Assembly (NCBI RefSeq): GCF_000384475.1
Contig: NZ_ARWB01000001.1
Coordinates: 62,001-126,000, forward strand
Origin: Methylopila sp. M107
Lineage (GTDB): Bacteria; Pseudomonadota; Alphaproteobacteria; Rhizobiales; Methylopilaceae
Reading direction: 5' to 3'
DNA: 64,000 nt
In this document: in pieces, positions 7,949-20,796 of the stretch
Numbering within the stretch: the stretch's first letter is position 1
Layout: each line of letters begins with the position of its first letter
Notes under the pieces: generated by a model
Seen by the model: only the letters and a program-made list of their open reading frames with translations
Databases searched by the model: none
What the model was told of the DNA's origin: nothing
Made by a program: the position numbers and the translations under genes

Positions 7949-9727
7949 ATGCCAGCCAGCCGCGCGCTCCTCGCCGTCCTGCTCGTCTCCTGCGCGGCGA
8001 TCCCTGAACGGGCGCTCGCGCAGACGGCCACGACGGATCCGTCCGGGCGGCCGATCACGCCGGCGCCCGTCTATCAGGACGGCCAGGAGGTGCGCGCCTC
8101 CCGTCAGCAGCCGCAGGACCGCTTCGCGCCGACGGGCCGCAGGCTCGACGTGCCGCCGCTCGGCGGCGCGGCCGCGCAGTCGACGAGCGGCGGCCGGTCG
8201 TCGGCGCCGAGGCGCGAGCGGGATGCGGACGGAGAAGCACTGCGCCGGCTCGACCCAGAGGCGCTCGCCGGCGGACAGTCCAGCATGTCGGGCGGCGACT
8301 ACGGCACGGAAGTCGAAGAAGCGCAGCCGCTCGCCGGCGGCGACTACGGCGTGCCCGTGGAGCGGCAAGCCCCCACGGTGACGATCGGGCGTTCAGCGCT
8401 CGGCGATCCGCTGGCCGCGGCCCCGCGCGGCTTCAGGAACTCATCGCTTCCGGTGCTGCGGCGTCTGCCGGACCCGTCCACCCTGACCGCGCCCGGCGAG
8501 GTCGACCCGAACGATCCCTACGCCCCGATCGGCATTCGCGCCGGCGCTTTCCTGCTGCGCCCGACGCTCGAATCCGCGGTCGGCTACGACACCAATCCGG
8601 ACCGCACCGCGAAGCGCAGCGGAGATTCGACGTCGGGGACCGGGGGAGGGGGGCCGAAGGGCTCCAAATATTCCAGGCTGCGCGGCGATCTCGACGTGCA
8701 GTCCGACTGGGCGCGGCACGCGCTCGACTTCCGCGGCAGCGGCGAGATCCGCAAGGATTTCGACATCAAGGACAGCGGCTACGAGCCCCAGTTCAACGCC
8801 GCGCTGTCGGGCCGGATCGACGTCACCAAGCAGACGCAGCTGAACGGCGAGCTGCGCGGCTCGATTGCGGCCGCGAGGCCGGGCGATCCCGAGACCACGC
8901 AGGGCATCGACGGCGAGGAGATCACCCGCCAGGCCGGCGTCTCGGTCGGCGCCGCGCATCGCTTCAACCGGCTGAGCCTGAGGCTCGACGGCCTCGTCGA
9001 CCGCTACACGGTGGACGACGCCAAGCTGAAGACCGCCAATGAGGACGGCTCCCGCAAGGTCGACAATTCGGACCGCGCCTACAACCAGTACGAAGCGCGG
9101 CTGCGCGGCTCCTACGAGCTGTCGCCGAGGCTCGAGCCCTTCGCCGAGATCGCGATCGACACCCGCGACTACGACCGCGCGCGCTCCACCACGGTTCCGG
9201 ATGTCGGCGGCGCGTTCAAGCTCGGCTCCGACGGCTATGCGCTGCGCACCGGCGCCAAGTTCGAGGCGACGCGCCTCGTCACCGGCGAGGCGAGCATCGG
9301 CTACGGCCGACAAACGCCGAACGATTCCCGGCTCAAGGCCACGCAGGGGCTGCTGATCGACGGCTCCGTCGCCTGGGCGCCGAGCGCGCTCACCACGGTG
9401 CGCCTCGGCGCGACGTCCGCGCTGCAGGAGACGACGCTCTACGGGTCCGGCGCCGGCGGCGTACTCAGCCGCAACTTCGACGTCTCGGTCGAGCACCGCC
9501 TGCGCCGCAACTGGTCGGTCACGGCGCGCGGCGGCTTCGAATACGCTGACTATCAGGGCTCGACCCGCAAGGACAAGCAGACGACGCTCGCGCTCGAGAC
9601 CGAGTACCGCCTCAACCGAAGCCTCGCGCTGACCGGGAACGTCCAGCAGCTCTGGCTGAACAGTTCGCTGCCCGGCGAGGACTACAAGGCCTCGATCATC
9701 GAGTTCGGCCTGAAATACCGGCGCTGA
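7949..9727 (+). CDS. Outer-membrane beta-barrel protein (BBP2_2-like)
   Basis: A 592-residue secreted protein with an N-terminal signal peptide (residues 1-24, cleavage near ALA-Q). A disordered Pro/Gly/Arg-rich region runs to about residue 170. After this, alternating-hydrophobicity strands begin with GAFLLRPTLESAVGYDTNPDR and continue to the C-terminal EFGLKYRR. The pattern FLRPTLE...GYDTNP fits the BBP2_2 beta-barrel family, often found with exopolysaccharide export loci in Hyphomicrobiales. The neighbouring convergent gene is galU and kpsF is divergent, so a role in surface polysaccharide is plausible but unproven. Confidence 0.82.
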   Translation: MPASRALLAVLLVSCAAIPERALAQTATTDPSGRPITPAPVYQDGQEVRASRQQPQDRFAPTGRRLDVPPLGGAAAQSTSGGRSSAPRRERDADGEALRRLDPEALAGGQSSMSGGDYGTEVEEAQPLAGGDYGVPVERQAPTVTIGRSALGDPLAAAPRGFRNSSLPVLRRLPDPSTLTAPGEVDPNDPYAPIGIRAGAFLLRPTLESAVGYDTNPDRTAKRSGDSTSGTGGGGPKGSKYSRLRGDLDVQSDWARHALDFRGSGEIRKDFDIKDSGYEPQFNAALSGRIDVTKQTQLNGELRGSIAAARPGDPETTQGIDGEEITRQAGVSVGAAHRFNRLSLRLDGLVDRYTVDDAKLKTANEDGSRKVDNSDRAYNQYEARLRGSYELSPRLEPFAEIAIDTRDYDRARSTTVPDVGGAFKLGSDGYALRTGAKFEATRLVTGEASIGYGRQTPNDSRLKATQGLLIDGSVAWAPSALTTVRLGATSALQETTLYGSGAGGVLSRNFDVSVEHRLRRNWSVTARGGFEYADYQGSTRKDKQTTLALETEYRLNRSLALTGNVQQLWLNSSLPGEDYKASIIEFGLKYRR

Positions 9728-9731
9728 TCCG

Positions 9732-10610
9732 TCAGCCCTTGAGCAGCGCCTCGATCTCGGCGCGGAATTCGGCCGAGACCTCTTCGCGCGCGAGCCCGTA
9801 GGCGACGTTTGCGGTGAGGAAGCCGATCTTGGAGCCGGTATCGAACACCTTGCCCTCGAAGGCGAAGCCGGAGAACGGCTGGCTGTCGGCGAGCTTGAGC
9901 ATCGAGTCGGTCAGCTGGATCTCGCCGCCCGCGCCGGGCTCCTGCCTGGAGAGCAGATCGAAGATCTCGGGCTGCAGGATGTAGCGGCCGGAGATCGCGA
10001 GGTTCGACTGGGCCGTGCCCTTGGCGGGCTTCTCGACCATCGAGGTCATCTTGAAGCCTTTGCCGAGCGCCTCGCCGCGGCCGACGATGCCGTACTGGTG
10101 CGTCTGGTCGTCCGGCACCTCGTATGTGGCGATCACATTGCCGCCGCCTGCCTCGTTGTAGACGTCGATCATCTCGGCGAGGCAGCCGCGCTTCGCCTGA
10201 TGCAGCATGTCGGGCAGGATCAGCGCGAAGGGCTCGTCGCCCACGATGTCGCGCGCGCACCAGACCGCGTGGCCGAGGCCGAGCGGCTCCTGCTGGCGGG
10301 TGAAGCTGGTGGCGCCGGCTTTCGGAAGCTGGGCTTTCAGAATTTCGATCGCCTCCGCCTTGTTGCGGCGCGCGAGCGTGTCGTCGAGTTCGTATTGCTT
10401 GTCGAAATGATCCTCGATCACCGCCTTGTTACGGCCGGTCACGAAGATGAAATGCTCGATCCCGGCCTCCCGCGCCTCGTCCACCACATGCTGGATGACG
10501 GGCTTGTCCACGACGGTCAGCATCTCCTTCGGGATCGCCTTGGTGGCGGGCAGGAAACGCGTGCCGAGGCCGGCGACGGGGAACACGGCCTTACGGATCG
10601 GGCGGGACAT
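9732..10610 (-). CDS. galU: UTP-glucose-1-phosphate uridylyltransferase
   Basis: A 292-residue nucleotidyltransferase making UDP-glucose from UTP and glucose-1-phosphate. The N-terminal signature [18 protein letters not shown] is intact, with the substrate-binding region [13 protein letters not shown] and later VEKPAKG. Length is standard for bacterial GalU. UDP-glucose feeds exopolysaccharide and envelope glycan synthesis. The stop lies 4 bases from the convergent beta-barrel gene, and the start faces the lytic transglycosylase gene across 217 bases in which no gene was seen. Confidence 0.96.
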   Translation of the reverse strand: MSRPIRKAVFPVAGLGTRFLPATKAIPKEMLTVVDKPVIQHVVDEAREAGIEHFIFVTGRNKAVIEDHFDKQYELDDTLARRNKAEAIEILKAQLPKAGATSFTRQQEPLGLGHAVWCARDIVGDEPFALILPDMLHQAKRGCLAEMIDVYNEAGGGNVIATYEVPDDQTHQYGIVGRGEALGKGFKMTSMVEKPAKGTAQSNLAISGRYILQPEIFDLLSRQEPGAGGEIQLTDSMLKLADSQPFSGFAFEGKVFDTGSKIGFLTANVAYGLAREEVSAEFRAEIEALLKG

Positions 10611-10827
10611 GGAGACTCCAGAAAGGGATGGAAATTCGACGCGGCCTCAGATTGGCCGCGGTGGCGGGGGAGATTTGGGCATTATCGGCCGCTCGTAAAG
10701 GCGCCCGTGCGTTTAGGCGGCGCCCGCGCGAACGTGGTTAACGGAATGCTAACCCGCGCGGGTAAGGTTGAGGCCGACAGACACGACCGCTCGACGACCG
10801 AGCATTCCCCCGCGAGGAGACAACCGC

Positions 10828-11934
10828 ATGCCGCCCGCGACCCGATCCACTTTTGCGCGACTCGCCGCGACGTTCTGCCTTGCGGCGTCGGCCGTCCTCG
10901 CCGGCGCGCCGGCGGCGAACGCCGAGCCCCAGCTCGACGCTTTCATCCGCAGCTTCAAGCCGACCGCGCTGAAAGCCGGCGTCAGCTCAGCGACCTATGA
11001 CCGCGCCTTCCGCAACGTGAGCTACGACAGCGAGGCGATCGAGAAGTTCGGCCGGCAGCTGGAGTTCAAGCTGTCGATCGCGAACTATGTCGACACCCAG
11101 GTGTCCGACACCCGCATCTCGCGCGGCCAGGACGCCTTGAAGCAGTACGGGCCGGTGCTGAACCGCATCGAGCGGCAATACGGCGTCGACAAATACTCCG
11201 TGCTCGCGGTCTGGGGCATGGAGACCAACTACGGCGCCACCATGGGCGGCCACAACGTCATCGCCGCCATTTCGACCCTCGCCTGCTGCGCCCATCGCCG
11301 GAACGACTTCTACCGCAAGGAGCTGCTGGCGGCTCTGAAGATTCTCGAAGCCGGCCACGTGACGCCGGAAAACATGATCGGCTCCTGGGCAGGCGCGATG
11401 GGCCAGACCCAGTTCATGCCGACCAACTTCAACCCTTACGCCGCCGACGGCGACGGCGACGGCAAGCGCGACATCTGGAATTCCGTGCCGGACGCGCTGG
11501 CCTCGACCGCGAACTTCTTGCGCAAGCATGGCTGGCAGCCGGGCCAGAGCTGGGGCCGGGAGGCGCCGGGCGGCAATTTCAAGCCCGCCGGCCCGAACGG
11601 CCCGACCTTCGCGACGACGGCGAACTATCGCGTCATCAAGCGCTACAACAACGCCGACAGCTACGCGCTCGCGGTCGCGCACCTTTCGGACCGGATCAAG
11701 GGCGCCGGCCCGTTCGTCACTCCCTGGCCGAACCACTCTCCGCCGCTCGACGAGGCCGGCCGTTTCGAGCTTCAGACCCATCTTGCGCGGCTCGGCTACG
11801 ACGTCGGCGAACCGGACGGCAAGATCGGGCCGGCGACGCGGCAGGCGATCACGGACTGGCAGAAGAAGCAGGGTCTTTCGCCCGACGGCTATGCGAGCGT
11901 CTCGCTCCTGCGCAAGATGAAGACCAGCCGCTGA
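10828..11934 (+). CDS. Lytic murein transglycosylase, MltB-type
   Basis: A 368-residue periplasmic enzyme that cleaves the MurNAc-GlcNAc bond with 1,6-anhydro formation. A signal peptide spans residues 1-32 (VLAGAPAANA-E). The SLT_2-type catalytic domain follows with E132 in VWGMETNYGATMGG, and the pair WAGAMGQTQFMPTNFNPYA is characteristic. A C-terminal peptidoglycan-binding domain (about 300-365) has LARLGYDVGEPDGKIGPATR. The ATG at 10828 with a GAGGAGA Shine-Dalgarno is the start; the open frame extends to 10768 but lacks a better site. Confidence 0.94.
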   Translation: MPPATRSTFARLAATFCLAASAVLAGAPAANAEPQLDAFIRSFKPTALKAGVSSATYDRAFRNVSYDSEAIEKFGRQLEFKLSIANYVDTQVSDTRISRGQDALKQYGPVLNRIERQYGVDKYSVLAVWGMETNYGATMGGHNVIAAISTLACCAHRRNDFYRKELLAALKILEAGHVTPENMIGSWAGAMGQTQFMPTNFNPYAADGDGDGKRDIWNSVPDALASTANFLRKHGWQPGQSWGREAPGGNFKPAGPNGPTFATTANYRVIKRYNNADSYALAVAHLSDRIKGAGPFVTPWPNHSPPLDEAGRFELQTHLARLGYDVGEPDGKIGPATRQAITDWQKKQGLSPDGYASVSLLRKMKTSR

Positions 11935-11989
11935 CCGCGCTTTCCCGCCATGGTGGCCGGCGCCGGCCGGCCGTGATAGCCTGCGCGCC

Positions 11990-13558
11990 ATGAAACGGCT
12001 CGTCCTCTGCGCCTTCATGGCGCTGGCCGCAGCGGCTGTCTTCGTCCCGCCCGGCCTCGGCGCTCGCGCGCAGGGCTGGTTCAGCGACATGTCGCGTCCC
12101 GAGCGCTCCGAGAGACAGCGCCGTTTCGAGGACGAGGACCCCGCCTTCCAACGCCGCATGCGCGCCTATGACCGCGACGCGATCGCGCGCCGGCGCGCCG
12201 TCCGCGAGGCCCGGCGGGCCGCCGATGACGACGAGCGGCGCGGCGGCGGAATGAACTTCTTCCAGCGCTTGTTCGGCGGCGGACGCGCCGAGGACGACGA
12301 CAGCGGCTGGCGCGCCAGGCAGGATTCCGGCGCGGTCGAGGTGCGGCCGAAGGTTCGCCGCCCGCGTCGCGTCGCGCCGGCTCCGGCGGCCGCGCCCGCA
12401 CTGGCCGCAGCGCCGCCTGCGATCGCCGCGCCCGGCGCGGCGCCGGGCTCGATCCCGCCGCCTCCGGGCGACCCGGCCGCGCCTCCGTCCCCGCCCGTCG
12501 CCCCGACCACCTTCGTCGCGGTGATCGGCGACTCGATCGCGGACAATCTCGCGGGCGGCCTCGAGGAGGGCTTCGCCGAGACGCCGGAACTCAAGGTGAC
12601 GCGCGTCACCAAGCCCAATTCAGGCCTCGTCCGGCAGGACTATTTCGACTTCGCGCCCGCCATCCACAAGGCGCTCGAATCCGGACCGATCACCTATGCG
12701 GTGTTCGACATCGGCGTGAACGACCGCCAGCCCTTCATCGATTCCCGCAAGGACGCGCCGCTGTCCGACGAGTGGCGGCGTCGCTACGTCGAGCGGATCG
12801 ACGCCGTGCTCGCGCCCTTCAAGGAGCGCAAGATCCCGATCTACTGGGTCGGCCTCGCCGCGAGCGAGGGCCGCCGCGCGACCGCCGACCATGTCGCCAT
12901 CAACGCCCTCGCCAAGGAGCGCGTCGAGGCCGCCGGCGGGACCTATGTCGACGTATGGGAGGGCTTCGTCGACGAGGACGGAGCCTATGCCGACGTCGGG
13001 CTGCTGCTCGACGGCCAGACCGGGCGCCTGCGGCTACCCGACGGCGTCCACTACACCAAGGCCGGGGCGCGCAAGCTCGCGCATTATGTCGAGCAGGAGA
13101 TCCGCAAGGTCTTCCAGCCGAAACCCGCGACGCCGGAGGCCGTGGTGGCCGCGATCGATCCCGATCCGCACGCCGCGCCGTCGCCCGGACCCGCGGCCGA
13201 GAAGCCGAAGCCGATCTCGAGCCCCGTGATGGTGCTGACAGCGCCGCGGCGCGGCGCTGACGGGGCGCTCGCGACCGCGCCCATGACGATCCCGGCGCGC
13301 GACGCTTCCGACGAGGCGACGCGGGTGCTGGTGAAGGGCGAGACGCCGTCCGCCGGTCCGGGACGGCTGGACGATCACCGCTGGCCAGGCGCGGAGCAGC
13401 CGAAATCGGCGGTGCTGCTCGACAAGGCCCCGCCGGCCGCGGAGCCGAAGCCAGTCGCCGCGTCGCCGGCTGAGGTCGCGCCGCCGCCCGCTTTGACCGA
13501 CCCGAAGCCCGCCGCCGAACACGCGCCGGAGCTGCAGACGACGCCGCCCCCGCAATAA
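11990..13558 (+). CDS. DUF459 SGNH/GDSL-type hydrolase, secreted
   Basis: A 522-residue protein with a signal peptide (1-28), an Arg-rich then Pro/Ala-rich linker, an SGNH hydrolase domain (about 172-375) and a long Pro-rich tail. SGNH blocks are visible: VIGDSIADN with nucleophile S182, the N-containing GVNDRQ block, and D351/H354 in [11 protein letters not shown]459 members are believed to act on acyl groups of envelope glycans, but the substrate is not established. It follows the lytic transglycosylase by 55 bases on the same strand, so the two may share a transcript and a role in cell-wall maturation. Confidence 0.88.
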   Translation: MKRLVLCAFMALAAAAVFVPPGLGARAQGWFSDMSRPERSERQRRFEDEDPAFQRRMRAYDRDAIARRRAVREARRAADDDERRGGGMNFFQRLFGGGRAEDDDSGWRARQDSGAVEVRPKVRRPRRVAPAPAAAPALAAAPPAIAAPGAAPGSIPPPPGDPAAPPSPPVAPTTFVAVIGDSIADNLAGGLEEGFAETPELKVTRVTKPNSGLVRQDYFDFAPAIHKALESGPITYAVFDIGVNDRQPFIDSRKDAPLSDEWRRRYVERIDAVLAPFKERKIPIYWVGLAASEGRRATADHVAINALAKERVEAAGGTYVDVWEGFVDEDGAYADVGLLLDGQTGRLRLPDGVHYTKAGARKLAHYVEQEIRKVFQPKPATPEAVVAAIDPDPHAAPSPGPAAEKPKPISSPVMVLTAPRRGADGALATAPMTIPARDASDEATRVLVKGETPSAGPGRLDDHRWPGAEQPKSAVLLDKAPPAAEPKPVAASPAEVAPPPALTDPKPAAEHAPELQTTPPPQ

Positions 13559-13582
13559 GCGGGGGCCGCGCCGCCGCCCGCG

Positions 13583-15007
<1,425 letters not shown>

Positions 15008-15094
15008 TTCCGCTCCAAAATCCCCTCGGCGGAGCCGCGCCGCCCGGAGGCGGCTCCACGTCTTTAGTCCATTTCCAAACTGCGCGGCTAGAGC

Positions 15095-15469
15095 TTAAGG
15101 CTCCCGGCCGGGCAGGTCGCGTTGTCGCGTTCCGCTTGCGGTCATAATCGTGAGGCGACCGAACAACGCGTCCTCACCGAGCTCTCCGATGCGTTCCGTG
15201 ATCGTTTCGGCCATCGACCGCAAGTCGTTGTTTTCTCTCGCCGTGATGATCACGACGATCGCGAAGCCGTCGCGCCGCTCGCGGATGACAAGTTCGCCAA
15301 AGCCCCGATCCGCAGTGACGAGAACACGGCGTTCCCTTACCGACCTCGCAAGCACATCGAGGTCGACGTCGCCAGGCGCGTCCGATGCGGCGTAGGCCAC
15401 GTCGTGCCCTTTGCGCGCCAGCGCGTCGACGAAGTCGCTCGGTAGGCATTCGTCCGCCAGCAGCCGCAT
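15095..15469 (-). CDS. DUF5615 PIN-like protein (putative toxin)
   Basis: A 124-residue protein with the DUF5615/Mut7-C-like PIN fold: the N-terminal LLADECLPSDFVDAL places acidic residues at 6-7, and VLVTADRGFGELVI supplies a second Asp. In related families these acids bind metal for RNA cleavage. It starts one base after the DUF433 stop, the usual order for an antitoxin-toxin pair of the VapB45/VapC45 type. Toxicity is inferred from family and pairing. The pair is embedded in gltBD, and its 87-base distance to gltD leaves room for a separate gltD ribosome site. Confidence 0.8.
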   Translation of the reverse strand: MRLLADECLPSDFVDALARKGHDVAYAASDAPGDVDLDVLARSVRERRVLVTADRGFGELVIRERRDGFAIVVIITARENNDLRSMAETITERIGELGEDALFGRLTIMTASGTRQRDLPGREP

Positions 15470-15748
15470 TCACTCGGCCGCGACCGGACGTCCTTTGGTC
15501 CGCGCGAGATAGTCGGCGGCGAACCGTTGCGCCGCCAACACGTCGTCGCGAGAGATGTGCGGGTACTGTTCCGCGACCTCGTCCACAGTCATGCCGCTCC
15601 CGAGAAGGCTCAGTAGAACCTCGACCGTTACGCGTGTGCCGCGGATCACCGGCTTGCCGACCATGACTTTGGGGTCCTGCGATATGCGAGGATGCTCCAT
15701 GGCCGCATCCGCCAAGAAGTCGTCGATATCGTCGAGAGTCTCCACCAT
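15470..15748 (-). CDS. DUF433 protein (putative antitoxin)
   Basis: A 92-residue protein with the DUF433 signature HPRISQDPKVMVGKPVIRGTRVTVE followed by a helical domain (VDEVAEQYPHISRDDVLAA). DUF433 proteins contain a winged-helix-like fold and commonly precede DUF5615 PIN-like toxins. The start lies 9 bases after the gltB stop and the stop abuts the toxin start, so translation is probably coupled. It would neutralise the partner and may repress the pair. Confidence 0.83.
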   Translation of the reverse strand: MVETLDDIDDFLADAAMEHPRISQDPKVMVGKPVIRGTRVTVEVLLSLLGSGMTVDEVAEQYPHISRDDVLAAQRFAADYLARTKGRPVAAE

Positions 15749-15757
15749 CTCACGCCC

Positions 15758-18700
15758 TCACTCGGCCGCCTGCGGCATGCGCCGCCGCTCCAGTTCCTGC
15801 AGCGCCTTACGATACTCGACCGGCATCACCTTGACGAACTTGTTCCGGTAGCTCGCCCAGTCGTCGAGGATCTGCTTGGCGCGGCCCGACTCCGTGTGGG
15901 CGTGATGCGCGGTGATGAGCTGCTTCAGCCGCTCTTCGTCATGGCGCGTCATGTCCGGGTCGACGTCGATCCGGCCCTTGAACTCCAGGTCGCCGCCATG
16001 GTGGTGGAGCTCCTGCATGAGCTCCTCCTCTTCCGGCACAGGTTCGAGATCGACCATCGAGAGATTGCAGCGCGCGGCGAAATCGCCGGCCTCGTCGAGA
16101 ACGTAGGCCACGCCGCCCGACATGCCTGCGGCGAAGTTGCGGCCCGTCTTGCCGAGCACCACGACGACGCCGCCGGTCATGTATTCGCAGCCGTGGTCGC
16201 CCGCGCCCTCGACGACCGCGATGGCGCCGGAGTTGCGGACCGCGAAGCGCTCGCCCGCGACGCCGCGGAAGTAGCATTCGCCCTCGATCGCGCCGTAGAG
16301 CACGGTGTTGCCGACGATGATCGACTCCTCCGCCACGATGCCGGCGTCGGCCGCCGGGCGGATGATGATCCGGCCGCCCGAAAGTCCCTTGCCGACATAG
16401 TCGTTGGCCTCGCCCGTGAGGTCGAGCGTGACGCCCGCCGCGAGGAAGGCGCCGAAGCTCTGCCCGGCGGTGCCGGTCAGCTTCACGATGATCGTGTCGT
16501 CGGGCAGCCCGCCCGACCCGTGCGCGATCGCGACCGCGCCGGACAGCATGGCGCCCGCCGAGCGGTTGCGGCTGATGATCTCGCGTTCGATCACGACCGG
16601 CTCGCCGGTGTCGATTGCGGGCAGGGCGGCGGCGATCAAGTCGCGGTCGAGCACCTGCTCGAGGTGGTGGTCCTGCGTCTCGGCGTGGCGGATCGCGACG
16701 TCGGCGCCCACGACGGGCTTCGCGAACAGCTTGGTGAAGTCGAGCCCGCGCGCCTTCCAGTGGCCGATCGCGTCCCGCTTATCGAGCAGGTCGGACCGTC
16801 CGACGATGTCCTCGAGCTTCGAAAAGCCCATCTCGGCCAGCAGCCCGCGGACCTCCTCGGCGACGAAGAACAGGTAGTCGACGACGTTCTCGGGCGTGCC
16901 CTTGAAGCGCTTGCGCAGCACCGGGTCCTGGGTCGCGATGCCCACGGGACACGTGTTGAGATGGCACTTGCGCATCATCAGGCAGCCGGCCGCGATCAGC
17001 GGCGCGGTCGAGAAGCCGAACTCGTCGGCGCCGAGCAGCGCGCCCACCACGACGTCCCGTCCCGTGCGCAGTCCGCCGTCGACCTGCAGGCGCACGCGCC
17101 CGCGCAACTTGTTCATGACGAGCGTCTGCTGGGTCTCGGCGAGGCCGGTCTCCCACGGCCCGCCCGCATGCTTCAGCGAGGTCAGCGGGCTCGCGCCGGT
17201 GCCGCCCTCGAAGCCCGAGATCGTGATGTGGTCCGCGCGCGCCTTGGCGACCCCGGCCGCGACCGTGCCGACGCCCACCTCGGAGACGAGCTTGACCGAG
17301 ATGTCGGCCGCCGGATTGACGTTCTTCAGGTCGTAGATGAGCTGCGCCAGATCCTCGATCGAGTAGATGTCGTGGTGCGGCGGCGGCGAGATCAGGCCGA
17401 CGCCGGGCGTCGAGCGGCGCACCTTGGCGATCGCGGCGTCGACCTTGTGGCCGGGCAGCTGGCCGCCTTCGCCGGGCTTGGCGCCTTGCGCGACCTTGAT
17501 CTGGATGGTGTCGGCGTTGACCAGATATTCCGTCGACACGCCGAAGCGGCCGGACGCGACCTGCTTGATCGCCGAGCGCTTCGAGTCGCCGTTCGCGAGC
17601 GGCGTGAAGCGCTCCGGCTCCTCGCCGCCTTCGCCGGTGTTCGACTTGCCGCCGATCCGGTTCATGGCGATGGCGAGGCTTTCATGCGCCTCGCGGCTGA
17701 TCGAGCCGAACGACATGGCGCCGGTGACGAACCGCTTCACGATGTCGGCGGCCGGCTCGACGTCGTCGATCGAGACCGACTCGCGGCCGCGCTCGCTCGC
17801 CGGCTTGATGCGGAACAGGCCGCGCAGCGTGAGCAGCCGCTCGGACTGCTCGTTCAGGTCGCGCGCGAACTCTTCGTACTTGGCGTAGGAGCGCGTGCGC
17901 ACCGCGTGCTGCAGGTCCGCGACCGAGTTCGGCGTCCAAGCGTGGTCCTCGCCGCGGATGCGGTAGGCGTACTCGCCGCCGACGTCGAGCGACGAGCGCA
18001 GCACCGGGATGTCCGAGAACGCCAGCTTGTGACGGCGCACCGTCTCCTCGGCGACCTCGGCGAGGCCGACGCCGCCGACCGGCGTCGCGGTGCCCCAGAA
18101 ATACTTGTCGACGAAATCCTTCGACAGGCCGACGGCGTCGAAGATCTGCGCGCCGCAATAGGACTGGTAGGTCGAGATGCCCATCTTGGACATGACCTTA
18201 AGCAGGCCCTTGCCGATCGACTTGATGTAGCGGTAGCGCACCTCGGTCGCGTCGACGCGCTCGGGGAAGTCGAGCGCCTGATGCATCGCCTCGAGCGTCT
18301 CGAAGGCGAGATACGGGTTGATCGCCTCGGCGCCGTAGCCGGCCAGAACCGCGAAGTGATGCACCTCGCGCGGCTCGCCGGATTCGACCACGAGGCCGAC
18401 CGAGGTCCGAAGACCCTTGCGGATCAGGTGGTGGTGCACGGCCGCCGTCGCGAGCGCCGCCGGAATGGCGATGCGGCCCGGGCCGACGAGGCGGTCCGAC
18501 AGGACGACGATGTTGAAGCCGCCATGGACGGACGACTGCGCGCGCTCGCACAGCCGCTCGATCGCGTCCTCCATCCCGGCCGCGCCCTTCTCGGCCGGGT
18601 AGGTGGTGTCGAGCGTGCGGGTCTGGAAATGGCTCTCCGCGAGGTCGTCGATCGCGCGGATCTTCTCCAGGTCCTCGTTGGTGAGGATCGGCTGGCGGAC

Positions 18701-20473
18701 CTCGAGCCGCTTCTTCTTCGAGTTGCCCTCGAGGTCGAACAGGTTCGGCCGCGGCCCGATGAACGAGACGAGGCTCATCACCAGCTCTTCGCGGATCGGG
18801 TCGATCGGCGGGTTGGTGACCTGCGCGAAGTTCTGCTTGAAGTAGGTGTAGAGCAGCTTCGACTGCCGCGAGAGCGCCGACAGCGGCGTGTCGGTGCCCA
18901 TCGAGCCGGTGGCTTCCTGGCCCGTCGTCGCCATGGGCGACATCAGCAGCTTCACGTCTTCCTGCGTGTAGCCGAAGGCCTGCTGGCGATCGAGCAGGGT
19001 CGCCTGCTTGCGCGGCGCGGAGGGCGCGGCGTCGGGCAGGTCCTCAAGCACCAGCTGAGTGCGCTTCAGCCACTCACGGTAGGGGCGCGACGTGGTCAGG
19101 CTCGCCTTGATTTCCTCGTCGGAGACGATGCGGCCCTCGACCATGTCGATCAGCAGCATGCGGCCGGGCTGCAGCCGCCACTTGCGGACGATCTTGTTTT
19201 CCGGGAACGGCAGCACGCCCATCTCGGACGCCATGACCACAAGGTCGTCGTCGGTCTGGTACCAGCGCGCGGGGCGCAGGCCGTTGCGGTCGAGCGTCGC
19301 GCCGATCTGTCGGCCGTCCGTGAAGGCGATCGCGGCCGGGCCGTCCCACGGCTCCATCACCGAGGCGTGGTACTCGTAGAAGGCGCGCCGGTCCTCATCC
19401 ATCAGCGGGTTGCCGGCCCACGCCTCCGGCACCAGCACCATCATGGCGTGGACGAGGCTGTAGCCGCCGCGCACCAGGAACTCGAGCGCGTTGTCGAGAC
19501 ATGCGGTGTCGGACTGGCCCTCATAGGAGATCGGCCAGAGCTTCGAGATGTCGTTGCCGTAGAGCTCGCTGTCGACGGACGCCTGCCGCGCCGCCATCCA
19601 GTTGACGTTGCCGCGCAGCGTGTTGATCTCGCCGTTGTGCGCGACCATCCGATAGGGGTGGCTGAGCGACCAGGCCGGGAAGGTGTTGGTCGAGAAGCGC
19701 TGGTGGACGAGCGCGAGCGCGCTCTCGAACCGCTGGTCGCGCAGGTCCGGATAATAGGCCGCGAGCTGGTCCGCCAGGAACATGCCCTTGTAGACGATCG
19801 TGCGGCAGCTGAGCGAGACCGGATAGTAGGCCGAGGCCTGCGGGTTGTTCCCGTAGACCTCGTTCGAGACGATCTTGCGCAGGATGAACAGCCGGCGCTC
19901 GAACTCGTCCTCGTCCTCGATCGAGGGCGAGCGGCCGATGAACACCTGGAACTGGGTCGGCTCGGTCGGCTTGACGCTGACGCCGAGCGAGGAGTTGTCG
20001 GTCGGCACCTCGCGCCAGCCCAGCAGGGTGTGGCCCTCGCTCGCGACTGCGCGCTCCAGCGCGGCGCGAATCCGTTCCAGCGCCTCCGGATCGCGCGGGC
20101 CGAAGCCGTGGCCGACGGCGTACAAGCCGGGCTCGGGCAGGGCGAAGCCCAGGCGTTCCGCTTCGGCTGCGAAGAATTTGTGCGGGATCTGGACGAGCAT
20201 GCCTGCGCCGTCGCCAGCGCGCGGATCGGCGCCCACGGCGCCGCGATGCTCGAGATTCTCGAGGATCTTGATGCCGTGCTCGATGATGGTGTGGCTCTTG
20301 CGGCCCTTCATGTCGGCCACGAAGCCGACGCCGCAGCTGTCCTTCTCGTTGCGCGGGTCATAGAGGCCCTGCGCGGCCGGAAGGCCGTAGTCCATGACGG
20401 CGCGCGAACGCTCGGCCGGGGTCGCGCCCCGCGCTTCGAGATCCTCAGTCGCGCTCTCAAATGTCTTGGTCAT
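15758..20473 (-). CDS. gltB: Glutamate synthase (NADPH) large subunit
   Basis: A 1571-residue enzyme that makes two glutamates from glutamine and 2-oxoglutarate. The start is set at the ATG at 20473, giving a 46-residue propeptide before C47 in [11 protein letters not shown], the Ntn-type glutaminase nucleophile. The central and FMN-binding synthase domains follow, including [10 protein letters not shown] and the 3Fe-4S ligands in [13 protein letters not shown] (Cys-X5-Cys-X4-Cys). The C-terminal GXGXG beta-helix domain runs through [11 protein letters not shown]. Length is standard. A frame extension to 20518 lacks support. It leads the gltB-DUF433-DUF5615-gltD transcript. Confidence 0.97.
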   Translation of the reverse strand: MTKTFESATEDLEARGATPAERSRAVMDYGLPAAQGLYDPRNEKDSCGVGFVADMKGRKSHTIIEHGIKILENLEHRGAVGADPRAGDGAGMLVQIPHKFFAAEAERLGFALPEPGLYAVGHGFGPRDPEALERIRAALERAVASEGHTLLGWREVPTDNSSLGVSVKPTEPTQFQVFIGRSPSIEDEDEFERRLFILRKIVSNEVYGNNPQASAYYPVSLSCRTIVYKGMFLADQLAAYYPDLRDQRFESALALVHQRFSTNTFPAWSLSHPYRMVAHNGEINTLRGNVNWMAARQASVDSELYGNDISKLWPISYEGQSDTACLDNALEFLVRGGYSLVHAMMVLVPEAWAGNPLMDEDRRAFYEYHASVMEPWDGPAAIAFTDGRQIGATLDRNGLRPARWYQTDDDLVVMASEMGVLPFPENKIVRKWRLQPGRMLLIDMVEGRIVSDEEIKASLTTSRPYREWLKRTQLVLEDLPDAAPSAPRKQATLLDRQQAFGYTQEDVKLLMSPMATTGQEATGSMGTDTPLSALSRQSKLLYTYFKQNFAQVTNPPIDPIREELVMSLVSFIGPRPNLFDLEGNSKKKRLEVRQPILTNEDLEKIRAIDDLAESHFQTRTLDTTYPAEKGAAGMEDAIERLCERAQSSVHGGFNIVVLSDRLVGPGRIAIPAALATAAVHHHLIRKGLRTSVGLVVESGEPREVHHFAVLAGYGAEAINPYLAFETLEAMHQALDFPERVDATEVRYRYIKSIGKGLLKVMSKMGISTYQSYCGAQIFDAVGLSKDFVDKYFWGTATPVGGVGLAEVAEETVRRHKLAFSDIPVLRSSLDVGGEYAYRIRGEDHAWTPNSVADLQHAVRTRSYAKYEEFARDLNEQSERLLTLRGLFRIKPASERGRESVSIDDVEPAADIVKRFVTGAMSFGSISREAHESLAIAMNRIGGKSNTGEGGEEPERFTPLANGDSKRSAIKQVASGRFGVSTEYLVNADTIQIKVAQGAKPGEGGQLPGHKVDAAIAKVRRSTPGVGLISPPPHHDIYSIEDLAQLIYDLKNVNPAADISVKLVSEVGVGTVAAGVAKARADHITISGFEGGTGASPLTSLKHAGGPWETGLAETQQTLVMNKLRGRVRLQVDGGLRTGRDVVVGALLGADEFGFSTAPLIAAGCLMMRKCHLNTCPVGIATQDPVLRKRFKGTPENVVDYLFFVAEEVRGLLAEMGFSKLEDIVGRSDLLDKRDAIGHWKARGLDFTKLFAKPVVGADVAIRHAETQDHHLEQVLDRDLIAAALPAIDTGEPVVIEREIISRNRSAGAMLSGAVAIAHGSGGLPDDTIIVKLTGTAGQSFGAFLAAGVTLDLTGEANDYVGKGLSGGRIIIRPAADAGIVAEESIIVGNTVLYGAIEGECYFRGVAGERFAVRNSGAIAVVEGAGDHGCEYMTGGVVVVLGKTGRNFAAGMSGGVAYVLDEAGDFAARCNLSMVDLEPVPEEEELMQELHHHGGDLEFKGRIDVDPDMTRHDEERLKQLITAHHAHTESGRAKQILDDWASYRNKFVKVMPVEYRKALQELERRRMPQAAE

Positions 20474-20796
20474 GATCGTCCCCAAGATCGGGCCTGCTCG
20501 GACCGAGTGGTCATGCACGAACGGCGCCGGAACGCCGGTAGTGGTCGCAGGCTCAGGACGGAACGACAGCGCTCTGCATGAACCGCTGTCGTCCGCTCTC
20601 GCCCGGCGGATTGTCGTGACACGCGACGTCGTCGTCGCAAATGGACAGTGTTGCTGTCCTATTCCGGGTTTCTTTAATCAGAAAAGGGTCGATCGGTAAA
20701 GCGGGTGCGTCAAGGCGACCGACGATGGTCGACGCGTTCGCCACGAAAGAGCCGGTTTCGGTCGCAAACCCTAAACCTTTCGGATAGTGCGATCAC
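20474..20796. other. Divergent intergenic region, gltB / threonine aldolase
   Basis: A 323-base gap that must hold the gltBD promoter (leftward) and the aldolase promoter (rightward). A small hairpin GGACAG-TGTTG-CTGTCC is at 20643-20659, next to an A+T-richer patch (20660-20700). No coding sequence, riboswitch or known operator was recognised. Confidence 0.4.

Noticed and set aside
15692-20581. 1629-residue open frame opposite gltB
   Set aside because: An antisense shadow of gltB caused by G+C bias; its composition (Arg/Asp/Ala/His rich) has no family resemblance.
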